Numbered from the stretch's first letter, positions 32,763 to 44,676 are shown. The stretch: DNA of 64,000 bases from Canna indica (GCA_034359265.1 CP136895.1:54144001-54208000), one strand, 5' to 3'. Program-made: numbers and translations. The notes: generated from the sequence alone by a model not told the origin.

Positions 32763-35680
32763 TGTCACGCCCCAAATCAGGGTCACGTGACCGGCCAGGG
32801 TATACTTGCCTATACTCCGCAGCCTAACTCAAGCACATGCCAACTCACGAGAATAAACAATAGCGAAACAAAATCAACAAGTTTTTTTTTATTTCAATTA
32901 GAAATCAAAGCTGAGTTCATCATAAACAAGTTTTAGTTGACGAATAAAAATGTGGAAATAGTACATCAAGTCCAACAGACCAAATACAATAAAATCTAAA
33001 TAAATGATATAAATGCTCTCAAGGGCTACAACTAAAAAGGACCAATAAAAGTGCATGACACACTACCAAAGTACTCTACTACGGCCCTAACTAGGACTGC
33101 CATGAGATCATGCGGCTCCTCTACCCTCCAACTGCGTCAAGTGCTCCAGCCTACCTCACCTGTCAGGCTTTGCAAAATAAAACAACGACAATGGGTGAGT
33201 TTAAAGAACTCGGCTCGCTTCTACCAACCCTCACAAACAAACATCACAGATAAGATGCATAAGGTAAAACTTCTAACTCAAGCAGGAAAAGGTCACAAGG
33301 GAGTGACCAGCTAACAGGCCATCCGGCCACCACCTGCTCGAAGGAAGCCAACACTCAAAAAGTGAAGAACAACAGGCCTAAGCCTACCATTCCCTAAGGC
33401 AACAATACATACTAGGATAATCGGGAAGGCCCTCCGAACTTATCCTAGTATAAAGAAACTCAAGAGCAATCTGGAAAGGCCCTCCGAACTTGCTCCACGA
33501 GACACGTAGGGACAATCAGGATACGCCCATCCGAACTTACCCCTTTAAGATATCAAAGGAGTAATCGGGTAGGCCCTCCGAGCTTACTCCTTAAAACTAT
33601 CACATGAATAATCGGGAAAGGCCCTCCGAACTTATTCCTTAAAACCACCTCGGGGATAATCAGGTAGGCTCTCCGAACTTATCCCACGAGGCCAAATCGG
33701 AATAATCGGGATTTTCTCACCCGAACTTATTCCAATAAATAACGTAGGAGTAATCAAGATTCGCCCATCCGAACTTACCCCTTTAAAAGCACCTCGGGAA
33801 TAATCGGGTAGGCCCTCCGAATTTATTCCACGAGGCCAAACCGGAACAATCGGGAAAGGCCCTCCGAATTTGTTCCACAAGTTGGGAATTAGCCATCCAA
33901 CCTCCCAGGCCTATCCCGCAATCCGGCTCCTCAATGAGCCTCTCTGCCATTCATAAAATATGGTGCACCATGACCTAAGACATAACTCTCCTACGGTGTC
34001 TTAGGGGTGATTCTATTGGAAAGACTCCAAAACCCGACCCCAACTCCTAGACCCGTAATGTCATGAACCCGTGTGGTTTTATTTCATGCATACTTTTTAA
34101 ATTGGTTCATAACAGATTATTCTCTCCCTTAACCCAATTTTAATTATGTAATTAAAATTTAGATCACCAAGATTAGGGTTTTGTTTTAGCTTACTATTAT
34201 TCCCTGTACTGGTGAATCTAACCGGAATCTAGTCTCCAAAGTGTGTCCTATATTTCCAAACTATATTTTCTGGTCGAAACGATAGGTTACATGACTATAT
34301 TCGAAGAAACACACACACCACAGCAAACAAACTAAAATCAGCACAGATTCATCATCTCAGCATAAAATTCCAGCAACATATAATTTTCAGCATACTATAA
34401 AATAAATTACGAAAATTAACAAAAATTAACTCCTATATTATCATTAGGACAGAATACTAATCTCAAGATTTAATTCACAGAAATTATGCTTTTAATCACG
34501 ATTAACAAGAACACACAACACTTAAATCAAGAAGCAAGCATTAAGATCAAGAACCCCCTTCTCAAGAATTCCTAAGGCATCAATATTAAGATCTTAATCC
34601 TACCACATGATTTCTACCCAATCTCAGATTTAATTCTAAGCATGCAATCCACAAATCAAGAACCCAAATTAAGAGAATAGATCAAGATTTGCATATCAAG
34701 GAAACAAGAAAACTCATTCAGGCTTTTCATCAAACACCTTGAGGGCGACCCCGGTTTCCCCCTTGGCTGAGCACCCCTAGGTTTGCCCTAGGGCTGCCAA
34801 GCCCCCTAGGGGAGAGATTCGGGTCTTCCCAAGCACAAATTCTGAGAATCACGACAAGAACTCGAATAATAAATCAAGAACAAAGCATAAATACCAAGCC
34901 GTCAAGAACGGCTTCAAGAATTCGATTAAAATCCCGAAGAGAGAGGGTAAACCACTCACCTTAATTGGAAGAAAGATTAAAGAAGAAATCCCGGACGATG
35001 GCCCTCGAATCCGGCTTCAAAAGGGTGGCGGCTCGACTCAAGAAAAGGGGACAAGGGGGGCGGCGGCTCACTCCAAGCCGCCGGCTTGGAGAGAGGGGAA
35101 GGAGAGGGGTTGGCTTCAGCTAGTTCCTCTCGCCTCAGCTCCAAAGGAAAGGAAGGAGGAGAGGAAGAGGAAGAGAAAGAGAAAGCAAACGGCTCAGCTC
35201 GACTCTAGGTGGCGGCGGTTCCAAGGAGAAAAGGGAAAGGGGGCTGGCGGTTGCCTCCCTTTCTCAATTCTTTGGGTGGCTCTAAAATAGGAGCCACAAG
35301 CCATGAGGAGGGGGTTTTATACTCCCTCATCAACCCTAATCCCTTAAACACCTTAATCCAAAACCCGCTCCACCTTAAGCCAAAACCAAACACGCTAACC
35401 CGGTAGACTTAATTAATTTAATTAAATTTATTCTAATAAATCACAAGCAATTAATTAAATACACCCACATGAACATAATTAACAATTATGCACACACAAC
35501 ATAAAATTAAATAATTTCAACTACCCAAGCCTAAAATTCATAAATTCATATCCTACTTACTCGAGCTCGCAAACTCGCTCCGGACCATGAGTCGACTCGG
35601 CTCGACCATGAACTAGTTCGCTAGGCTAGCAAACGTACATAAGAGGAAAAATAATAATTTTAAATATTTAGGATATTACA
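32763..35680 (-). mobile_element. Solo gypsy LTR, family A, inside element A gag
   Basis: 2918 bp, reading TGTCACGCCCC...ATATTACA on the plus strand, i.e. TGTAATATCC...GTGACA on the minus strand. Perfect 5-bp duplications GACGG flank it (32758-32762 and 35681-35685), and removing it restores the gag frame (RQTGSMSVTDYEME). It carries the minisatellite (33412-33885), the 'accactcacctta' motif (34947) and a minus-strand TATA box near 35325. No internal retrotransposon sequence is present, so it is a solo LTR. Confidence 0.95.
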
Positions 35681-36240
35681 GACGGGTAGTATGTCGGTGA
35701 CAGATTATGAGATGGAGTTCACTCAACTCTCATAGTACCATGCCACCATGATAGCCACAGAGATTGCCAGGGCCAAGACGTTTGTCGAGAAGCTGAGGCC
35801 ATAGATTGCCAGACTGATCCATTACACGGAGGACACTTCATTTGCTCGGTTCGTAGATGAGGCACTCCGGAAGGAGGCACTCGTACCGACAAACAGGCAT
35901 GATGGTCCCCAAAAGAAAAAGTTTCAGCCTCAGCCTTCGGGGGGTCGGTCAGCTCACTCAGAGTGGACTTTTAGGACAACGGATCCGCAATAAGGTGGAG
36001 GCCATAACAGTTTCAGGGATCCAGGACCAGGGGCATCGTCTGGAGATTCGCAGTGGAGGCCTGGGCCGCAGTAGTGTAATCGATGTCACAGGAAGCACTA
36101 GGGGGCTTGTTGGGGACGTGCAGATGTATGTTTTAGCTGTGGGTAGACTAGGCATTATAAGAAGGATTGTCCTAGTAAGGGCAGTCAGTAGCCTGATCAG
36201 ACCAGAGGAAAGACGCCAATGTCATTGGATTCCGTAGCTC
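35681..36240 (+). pseudogene. Element A gag, second part with zinc knuckle
   Basis: It continues the gag frame (GSMSVTDYEMEF) with TAG stops at about 35731 and 35803 where Gln is expected. A zinc-knuckle remnant reads CFSCG-TRHYKKDCP about 36128-36175, with a TAG inside. Frameshifts lie near 35860-35990. Confidence 0.75.
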
Positions 36241-36720
36241 AGAGGGGTCAGACTCAGGGAGGAGGCCAGCGAGCTGGTGGTTCAGAGAGGCCCGCTACAT
36301 GGGTGTTTGCTATGAACCAAGAGGGTGTAGAGGCATCTAGGGCAGTAGTGTTAGCTAACCTTACTTTTGGTTTCGCGATTGCATATGTCTTGTTTGATCC
36401 GGGTGCTATGCACTCTTTTGTGTTTGCTTTGTTTGCTGCTAAGTTGTCAGGGAAACCTTCTATGCTTGATTTGCCCCTTCTAGTGTCTACACCTACGGGC
36501 GTTTCTGTGATGGCAGAGACAGTCTTTCGGGGCTGCAAGGTTGTCATTTGTGGGCATATGTTGATAGCCGAATTGACACTTCTACCGATGCTGGAGCTGG
36601 ATGTCATTTTGGGCATGGACTGGTTGGCGGACTAGTTCACCTCAGTTGATTATAGGGCTAAGATTGTGACCTTTAGTAAGGCCGGATTGCCCTAGTTTAC
36701 CTTCCAGGGTGAGGGAAGGG
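36241..36720 (+). pseudogene. Element A protease region
   Basis: An open stretch (36219-36635) carries the aspartic protease motif as FDPGAMHSF, where the active-site DSG has become DPG, and the second landmark ELDVILGMDWL. It ends in a TAG at 36633 and another TAG at 36693 before RT. The protease would process the gag-pol polyprotein; the Ser-to-Pro change suggests loss of function. Confidence 0.75.
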
Positions 36721-36728
36721 GAGAGCCG

Positions 36729-37970
36729 TTGATGGCAATTTCAGCTCTCAAGGCTCGGAAGCTACTTCTGGGTGGATGCCAGTCCTTCTTGGCCTTTGTG
36801 CCTGTCGTAGAGGGAGACGGAGGTGTGGCTAGTGACATCGGGGGAACGCTTGTGGTATGCAGATTCTCTGATGTGTTCCTAGAGGAGTTGCCAGGGTTGC
36901 CTCTAGAAAGAGAGATTAAGTTCTGCATTGACTTGCAGCCAGGGGTGAAGCCGATCTCCATTCCACCGTATCGGATGGCACCAGCTAAGTTGAGGGAGTT
37001 GAAATCCCAGTTGCAAGAGCTGCTTGAGTTGGGTTTCATTCGCCCAAGAGTTTCTCATTGGGGTGCTCCAGTGCTATTTGTGAAAAAGAAAGATGGGTCC
37101 ATGAGAATGTGCATTGATTACCGGAAGCTTAACAAGGTGACAGTGAAGAACCGGTACCCACTGCCCAGGATTGATGATTTATTTGATCAGCTTCAGGGGG
37201 CTCAGTGGTTTTCTAAGATTGACTTGCGGTCAGGGTATCATCAGTTGAGGATCCGGGACAATAACGTCCCTAAGACTACTTTCAGGTCGAGATATGTGCA
37301 GTTTGAGTTCTTGGTGATGTCCTTCGGGCTGACTAATGAACCTGCAGCATTTATGGACCTGATGAACCGAGTGTTCAGGGAATACTTGGATAAATTCGTA
37401 ATTGTGTTCATTGATGATATCTTGATTTATTCCAGGAGCAGTGAGGAGCATGTTGAGCACTTGAGGGTAGTTCTGGAAACTTTAAGGGAGCACAGATTGT
37501 ATGCCAAATTCTCCAAATACGAGTTTTGGTTGGAAAGTGTGGGATTCCTTGGCCATGTGGTATCCAGGGAAGGGGTAAAGGTGGGCCCCGTGATGATAGA
37601 AGCAGTTCAGAATTGGAAGAGGTCGACTAATGTCACTGAGATCCGCAATTTCCTAGGATTGACAAGCTATTACAGAAAATTTGTGGAGAATTTCTCCAGG
37701 ATTGCAGTGCTGTTGAGCCGCCTAACTCAGAAGAAGGTCAATTTCGAATGGGATAGTAAGTGTGAAGAGAGATTTCTAAAGCTCAAGGATCGCTTGACGT
37801 CAGTACCAGTTCTAGCAGTACCCTCGGGCCTGGAAGGATTTGTTGTTTATTGTGATGCCTCCTGGGTCGGCTTGGGTTGTGTGTTGATGCAGAATGGCAG
37901 TGTTGTAGCTTATGCCTCTAGTCAGTTGAAGGTTCACAAGATAATTACCCAACTCATGACCTTGAACTAG
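36729..37970 (+). pseudogene. Element A reverse transcriptase and start of RNase H
   Basis: This is a 413-codon open stretch, the best-kept part of the element. RT landmarks in order: [46 protein letters not shown], and the catalytic FIDDILIYS at about 37406. The thumb/connection follows ([26 protein letters not shown]), then the RNase H start with [16 protein letters not shown] one-base shift near 37938 (QLKVHKII, where family members read [11 protein letters not shown]) ends the frame. RT copies element RNA to DNA in virus-like particles. Confidence 0.9.
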
Positions 37971-38497
37971 CAGCAGTGGTGTTCGCATTGAAGTTATGGC
38001 GTCACTACCTTTATGGTGAGGCATGTGAGATATACACTGATCATAAGAGTCTATAGTATTTGCTCACCCAGAAGGACTTGAACCTGAGGTAGAGAAGATG
38101 GCTTGAGCTCTTGAAGAACTATGACTGCACGATCATGTACCATCCGGGGAAGGCTAACGTGGTAGCTGATGCTTTGAGCAGGAAGTCTATGGGTAGTCTG
38201 GCGCATTTGGCAGTCAGGAGAAGGCTATTGGCCCAGGACTTGGCCATATATTTGGATGGCGGGACAGTCTTGTCAGTGTCAGCTTCTAGTGCACTGGTGG
38301 CTCGCCTAAGGGTGCAGTCCATGTTATTAGACATGTTGCGGGCAGCGCAGGAGGAGGATGTTTTTTGTGCTCTCACTAAGGATCTGGCCAAGACAGGCGA
38401 TGCCAATAATGGGTTCGGTGTTGACTCAAATGGCATTTTGAGGTTTAAGAACCGGATAGTCGTGTCAAATATGGCCGAGGTTCGTAGCAGGTGCTAA
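37940..38497 (+). pseudogene. Element A RNase H end and integrase zinc-binding region
   Basis: In a shifted frame: [27 protein letters not shown] followed by a TAG (Gln expected), and [20 protein letters not shown], which closes RNase H. A linker with [14 protein letters not shown] leads to the integrase N-terminus. Another frameshift follows at about 38495. Confidence 0.8.
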
Positions 38498-39770
38498 AGA
38501 TGGCTCATTGGTCCACATACACTATGCACCCCTGGAGCTACAAAGATGTACCGTGACCAAAGGCAGAATTATTGGTGGAAAGGCATGAAAAGAGAAGTGG
38601 CCGAGTTCGTATCTAAGTGTCTGGTGTGTCAGCAGGTTAAGGCTGAGCATTTGAAGCCAGTAGGGTTGCTCCAGAACTTAGGAGTACCAGAGTGGAAATG
38701 GGAGAAGATAACCATGGATTTTGTGACGGGGTTGCCAAAGTCTGGGAAGGGCAATGATTCTATCTGGGTAGTGGTGGATCGCCTAACCAAGACTTCCCAT
38801 TTTATACCAGTCAGGATGACCTTTTCAGTTGAGCAGTATGCGAGGTTGTTTTTGGATTGGATCGTCGCTTATCATGGTGTTCCGATTATGATCATCTTAG
38901 ATCGGGGTACTCAGTTCACTGCTCGATTATGGCAGTCTTTTTAGGAGGCATTGGGCATTTAGGTTTGGTTCAGTACCGTATTTCACCCTCAAAAAGATGG
39001 TCAGTCAGAGCGAACTATTCAGACGCTGGAGGATATGCTTAGAGCATGTGTCCTAGATTTGGAGGGCAGTTGGGAGAGGCACATACTTCTGATTGAGTTT
39101 GCCTACAATAATAGCTATAACAGCAGCATCAGGATGGTCCCATTTGAGGCATTATGTGGGCGAAGATGCAGGTCGCCTGTAGGTTGGTTTGAGGCAGGGG
39201 ATTCCCTTATGATGGGACCTGACCTAGTGGAAGAGGCAGAAGAAAAGGTGAAACTAATCAGAGAGAGACTGTTGGCAGCTCAAAGTCGCCAGAAGATGTA
39301 TGCTGATGGAAAGGTCAGGGAGGTAGAGTTTGCTGAGAGGGACATGATGTTCCTCAATGTGTCCCCTATTAAAGGGGTGGTGAGATTTGGAAAGAAAGGA
39401 AAGCTAAGCCCCAGGTTCATTGGGTCATTTCCTATTCTCAAGTGCAGGGGAGCTATGGCATATGAGTGAGCCTTACCTCCTAGTTAGGACTGAGTACATC
39501 CAGTGTTCCATGTGTCTATGCTGAAGAAGTACATTCAGGATGAGTCCCATGTGATTGAGCCTACCATAGTGAAGGTGGATTCAACAGTTACTTACGAGGA
39601 GCGGCCAGTTGAGGTGCTAGACCGGTAGATCAGAAAATTGAGGTCCAAGGAGATCACCTTGGTTAAGGTCAGGTGGGAGCACCGTTCCGGGCAGGAGGCC
39701 ACCTGGGAGGTGGAGCAGGATATGAGGGAGCGATATCCTTCATTGTTCGATGATCTGGTGAGTCCTTAAT
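38498..39770 (+). pseudogene. Element A integrase and C-terminal chromodomain-like tail
   Basis: Zinc-binding cysteines are in CLVCQQVKAEH (about 38620). The DDE core has Asp-1 in IWVVVDRLTKTSHFIP, Asp-2 in ILDRGTQFTA (family SDRGTQF) and the Glu in QSERTIQTLEDML. A TAG at 38942-38944 and a short frameshift near 38960-39000 break the frame; a TGA follows at about 39468. The GPY/F-like segment reads KLSPRFIGSFPIL, and the tail IRKLRSKEITLVKVRWEH is Tekay-like, preceded by TAG at 39626-39628. Confidence 0.85.
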
Positions 39771-39796
39771 CTTCTTTTTTCGAAATTCGAGGATGA

Positions 39797-42529
39797 ATTT
39801 TTTTTCCTTTTTCTTTATCTTTTCTTGTTGTTTGTGCTTGTCAGCTTAGCGGGCTAGTCCGAGGTCGAACTGAGTCGACTCATTGTCCGATGTGAGCTTG
39901 TGAGCTCAAGTGAGTTGAATTATGATTTATAATTATGTAGCTAATCGATATAATTATGTTGCATGTGGATGCGCATATGCTTGTTGCTTATATTTATTTT
40001 TGGGTTAGATTGGATTAATTAAGCTTAGTCGGGTTAGCGGGTTTGGATTTGGCTCGAGTTGGATGCGGTGTTGCTAAGAGGGTTAGTGGATTTAGGTTTA
40101 AGGAGGAGGGTATAACCCCCCCCCCCCCCACCCCCACCCCCCCCCTCCTTGGTGTGTGGCTCCCCAATTGGAGCCGCACAAGATCTTTGAAGGGAGGGGC
40201 CAAGCCGACAGTCGCAGTCGCCCCTCCCCTTCCCCTCTTGGAGCCGCCAAGCCCAGCTGCCTGAAGCCGAGCTGAGCCTTCCTCTGCTGCCTCTCCTTCT
40301 TCCTTTCGCTTGGAGCCGAGTAGTGAGACAGCTGCCTAAGCCAAGCCCTCCTTCCCTCTCTTCCCCTCTCTCCAAGCCGGCGGTTTGAGGAGGAGCCACC
40401 GCCCCCTCTCCCCTCTTCTTGAGTCGAGCCGCCACCTCTTGAAATTGGATTCGAGGGCCATCGTCCGGGATTTTTTCTCTAATCATCCTTCCTATTTTGG
40501 TGAGTGATTTTACCTCTTATTTTTCGGGTTCTCTCATAATCTTGAGCCAATTTGGGCATCTTCTTGTTTCTTGTGAGTTTCGCCGAATCATGGGTTTGAT
40601 CGCCGTGTTCTTATGCTGATTTGTGTAAGGAGGGCTCGAGATCCTCCCTTTGTGGCTCGGCAGCCCTAGGTTTACCCTAGGGATGCTCGGCCAAGGGTGA
40701 AGCAAGGGTGCCCTCAATGTGTTCGATGAAATGCCCAAGTGAGAGATCTTGTTTATCTTGAAGTTTATATCTTGATTTGCTTGCCTATTTAGGTTATTGA
40801 ATTGTGGTTGAATGTCTTAGATTTAAATCTATGATTTTTTATATGGAGCATGTTCTACAAAATTAAGATTTGATCTTGAAGTTATGAGTGTTCTTGATAT
40901 GAGATTCTTGATCATATGAATTGATTCTTGTTTGAAGATTGTTTTGATTCATGCAATCATAACTTGATTCTTGAGAAGTTTTGCCTCAATGATATAGTTC
41001 TGTTGTATTGATAATTAAGGAATTTAATTCTGTAATTTTCTGATTTAATTACCTTTATTATGCTGGAACTCAATTAGGCTGAAAGTTGCATGCTGAATTG
41101 TTTGTTTTAGGGCTGATTTTGAAATCATGTTTGTAATGTGCTTAGTTTGCTGAACATAGTCGTGTAACCTATCGTTTCGACCAAAAAATATAGTTTGGAA
41201 ACAAAGAACACACTCTGGAGACCAGATTCGGGTTAGATACATCATTTTTGGGCACAACAATAAGCTAAAACAAAACCCTAAAACAAAATGCTAATCTTGA
41301 TGATCTAAATTTTAATTGCATAATTAAAATTGGGAAAATGATCAGCATAATCTGTTATGAACCAACAAACAAAGTCTATGCACGAAATAAAATCTCACGG
41401 GTTTATGACATTACGGGTTTAGGAGTTGGGGTCGGGTAATGGAGTGTTGAGACGCTTCCCAATAAGGTTGACACCCTTAAGACACTGTAAGAGAGATTTG
41501 ACTTAGGTCATGTTGCGCCATATCTTTATGAATGACGGAGAGGCTCGTTAAGGAGCCGGACTGCGGGCTAGGCCCGAAGGGTTGGATGGCTAATTCCCAA
41601 CCTGTGAAACAAGTTCGGATGGGCAAATCCCGATTGTTTCGGTTAGCCTCGTGGAATAAGTTTGGAGGGCCTACCCGATTATTCCCGAGGTGTTTTTAAG
41701 GAATAAGTTCGGAGGGCCTACTCGATTATTCCTGTGATATCTTAAAGGGGCAAGTTCGGAAGGGCGATTCCCGATTATTCCTTTGCGTCTCGTGGAGCAA
41801 GTTCGGAGGGCCTTCCTGATTGTTCAAGAGTTTCTTTATATTAGGATAAGTTCAGAGGGCCTTCCCGATTATCCTAGTATGTTTTGTTGCCTTAGGGCAT
41901 GGTAGGCATAGGCCTATTGATCTTCATCGTTTGGGTGTTGGATGCCTTCGGGCAGGTAGTGGCCAGATGGCTTGTTAGCTGGTCACTTCCTGTGACCTCT
42001 CCTGCTTGAGTCAGGAGTTTTTCTTTATGCATCATATATGTGTTTGGTTTTTCGTGGGGGTTCGTAGCTAGAACCGTACAATGAGTTCTTTCGAACTCAC
42101 CCATTGTTGTTTGTTTTTGTTTTACAGAGCCTGACCAGTGAGGTGGGCTAGAACACTTAGCGCAGCTGGAGGGCAGAGGAGCCACATTTATTTCATAGCA
42201 GTCCTAGTTAGGGGTCGTAGTCGAGTCTATAGTAGTTTGTCATGCATTGTGTTTTGGCATTTCAGAGTTGTAGTCCCTTGAGGACGTTTATGCCATTTAT
42301 TTCAGGTTTCATTATTGGTGGTCTATTGGACTTGATTTATTATTTTCGCACTTTGTACTTTTGCTAAACTTACTTATAATGAATTCTGTTTGGTTTTCCA
42401 TTTGAAATAAAACTTGTTTATTTCTTTCCTCTATGTTTTATTGTTGAGTTGGCATGTGCATGGTGTAGGCTGCGGGGTATAGGCACGTATACCCTAGCCG
42501 ATCATGTGACCCTGAGTTGGGGCGTCACA
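39797..42529 (+). repeat. 3' LTR of element A, missing its first bases
   Basis: It ends GGGGCGTCACA at 42529. At the left the coding tail 'ttcgaggatgaatt' runs straight into the T-run that lies about 17 bp inside the LTR; the polypurine tract and TGTAATATCCTAGAC are missing, apparently by slippage or deletion between T-runs. The minisatellite is intact (41615-41885). Confidence 0.85.
40111..40146 (+). promoter_or_regulatory. LTR TATA box next to a long C-tract
   Basis: TATAA at 40111-40115 is followed directly by 14 C, A, 5 C, A, 9 C (40116-40145). On the minus strand this is a strong G-quadruplex candidate. The sister LTR at 30751 has only CCCCCCCTCCCCCTCCC at this place. Confidence 0.65.
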
Positions 42530-43486
42530 CCTTGTACGTGTATTGTGATTGAGATGGCCGGGCTGAGGAGTGTCTTCAGCCGGCACGGCTATTACCCGAC
42601 TCAACGAGTGGATATAGGGTCTTGAGATTACCCCAGTGGGTCATGCTAGGTGTTAGATCCGAGTGGCAGGGGTTTTGAGATTGTGTCAGTGGGCCACGCT
42701 GACGTTAGACCCAAGTGTTTTGGGTGGGATGAGCTATTCCTAACCCGATGGGCTCCAGAAACTAGTTGGCCATCCTAGTTAACGGACCCGGTGATGAAAT
42801 CGCTTAATTGTGGAATTTATGTGAAAATACAACCTGCTATGGTTTGTTTATATATTGATTGATTTTTGTGGGCCGGCACAGCCGAGTGTTATTATGAGAT
42901 AAGGGCCGGGTATGGCCGAGACTATTTTTGCAGGGTAAGCCCATAGTGGTCGAGTGGTACACAAAGTACAAAGACATGATTGGCCGATATATTTCCTTGC
43001 AGGGGGCAGCCGATTGGCTTGTTATTGTGCTAGAACCATTATGATTTTTATGCGCGAGTTATACTGCTAAATATATGATTTTTATACAAGATATCTAGGT
43101 GGATGTTCGGTAGAACCACTCACTGAGTACCTCATGAACTCATGGTTTTATTTGATTTTCTTTAGCAAAGCCTGACCAGTGAGGTACGACTTGATGGCAT
43201 GGCACGGCTGGAGGGCAGGTGGTGTCTCTGATCTTGTAGCAGGCTCTTAGTTAGTCGTAGTCGTGTTGAGGGTCTTGTTTCATGTATTTGAGTCATGTCA
43301 TTTTATTATTAGAGTTGTAAACTTGACTTCAAACATTTATAAAAAAAAAGTTCTCGGTGAACTTCATTTACATTTTCTGTCAGTTCAGCTGCAGATTTAT
43401 ATTTGTGTTAGTTAGTGCATGAGTCAGGCTTCAGGGTACAAATACATACATAGGCCGGTCACGTGACCCTGAGTTAGGGCGTGACA
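42530..43486 (+). mobile_element. Gypsy LTR, family B, right copy (3' part)
   Basis: It begins CCTTGTACGTG, corresponding to 29514 in the left copy, and ends GTTAGGGCGTGACA with the CA terminus at 43486. It contains the 'agtgggccacgctgacgtta' block at 42690 and the 'gttcggtagaaccactcact' motif near 43105. Confidence 0.8.
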
Positions 43487-44316
43487 TAAATAAACACAAA
43501 ATAATTTTTCAAAAACACGAAGCTAATAAAAATGATAATTTTATACACTAAAAAATATTCTGAACAATTTAATACTCAATGAATGATTTTTTAAAAAAAC
43601 TCAAAATTGATATTAAAACATTCAATACAATAAATTTTTATTAACTATTGAAAATAATAATAAATCCAAAATTAAAATATCAAAAATAGACCGATATAGA
43701 AATACACTAAAAAATTTGCACCCAGAGCAATTATAATAATCTATGTAGATTTCAACAACCAAAATATATAATAAAAAGAAAATTTACAAAAATAATAATA
43801 TTTGAGTCTTGTTTCATGTATTTGAGTCATGTTATTTTATTATTAGAGTTGTAAACTTGACTTCAAACATTTATAAAAAAAAAGTTTTCGGTGAACTTCA
43901 TTTACATTTTCTATCAGTTCAACTGCAGATTTATATTTGTGTTAGTTAGTGCATGAGTTAGGGCTTCAAGGTACGAATACATACATAGGCCGGTCACGTG
44001 ACCCTGAGTTAGGGCGTGACATAAATAAACACAAAATAATTTTTCAAAAATGATAATTTTATACATTAAAAAATATTCTGAACAATTTAATACTCAATGA
44101 ATGATTTTCAAAAAAACTCAAAACTGATATTAAAACATTCAATACATTAAATTTTTATTAACTATTGAAAATAATAATAAATCCAAAATTAAAATATAAA
44201 AAATAGATCGATATAGAAAAATACTAAAAAATTTGCACATAGAGCAATTATAATAATCTATGTAGATTTCAACAACCAAAATATATAATAAAAAGAAAAT
44301 TTACAAAAATAATAAT
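43272..44316 (+). repeat. Tandem duplication with 534-bp period
   Basis: The unit 43272-43805 (gtcttgtttcatgtatttga... to the AT-rich flank) is repeated at 43806-44316. Each unit contains the last 215 bp of LTR B, including its terminus, plus about 320 bp of AT-rich flanking DNA. The second unit lacks about 16 bp near 44052 and has few other differences, so the duplication is younger than the LTR insertion. Confidence 0.9.
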
Positions 44317-44560
44317 GTTTTTATGGATAATAATCAAATATAATATAGATATAATATAAAAAATTGAAACAAAGTAGAAAATAAAAAAAATAAATTATTT
44401 TAAACTACATAAATTTATTTGATTTTGAAATACTATTAAAAACAAACTCAAGAAACGAAATTTCAAAAACTAATGTAAAAATAATTTAATACATTAAGAA
44501 ATATTTTTATTATTTATTCAAAATAATAATAAAGACAAAATTATAAAACATTAAAAATAA

Positions 44561-44596
<36 letters not shown>

Positions 44597-44676
44597 GAAA
44601 GAGAATAGAGAGAGATCCCTCGCCACCAGAATGAAGATCTACCTTTTATAAGGGCTTTGAAGGACCATTTGATCAT
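44317..44676. other. AT-rich spacer with (TA)n
   Basis: No gene. A TA dinucleotide run lies at about 44562-44591. Confidence 0.6.

Larger units (their letters stand above)
30422..42529 (+). mobile_element. Element A: Ty3/gypsy (Tekay/Del-like) retrotransposon
   Basis: LTRs at 30422-32294 and about 39797-42529 enclose gag and pol on the plus strand, in the order protease, RT, RNase H, integrase. The C-terminus (KLRSKEITLVKVRWEH...ATWEVEQDM) is typical of Tekay/Del chromoviruses, known for a divergent chromodomain. Gag is split by a solo LTR of the same family. Flanks do not match (AGGAT left, CCTTG right), and left and right neighbours are overlapping parts of family B LTRs, suggesting a recombinant origin. 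Many stops make it inactive. Confidence 0.85.
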
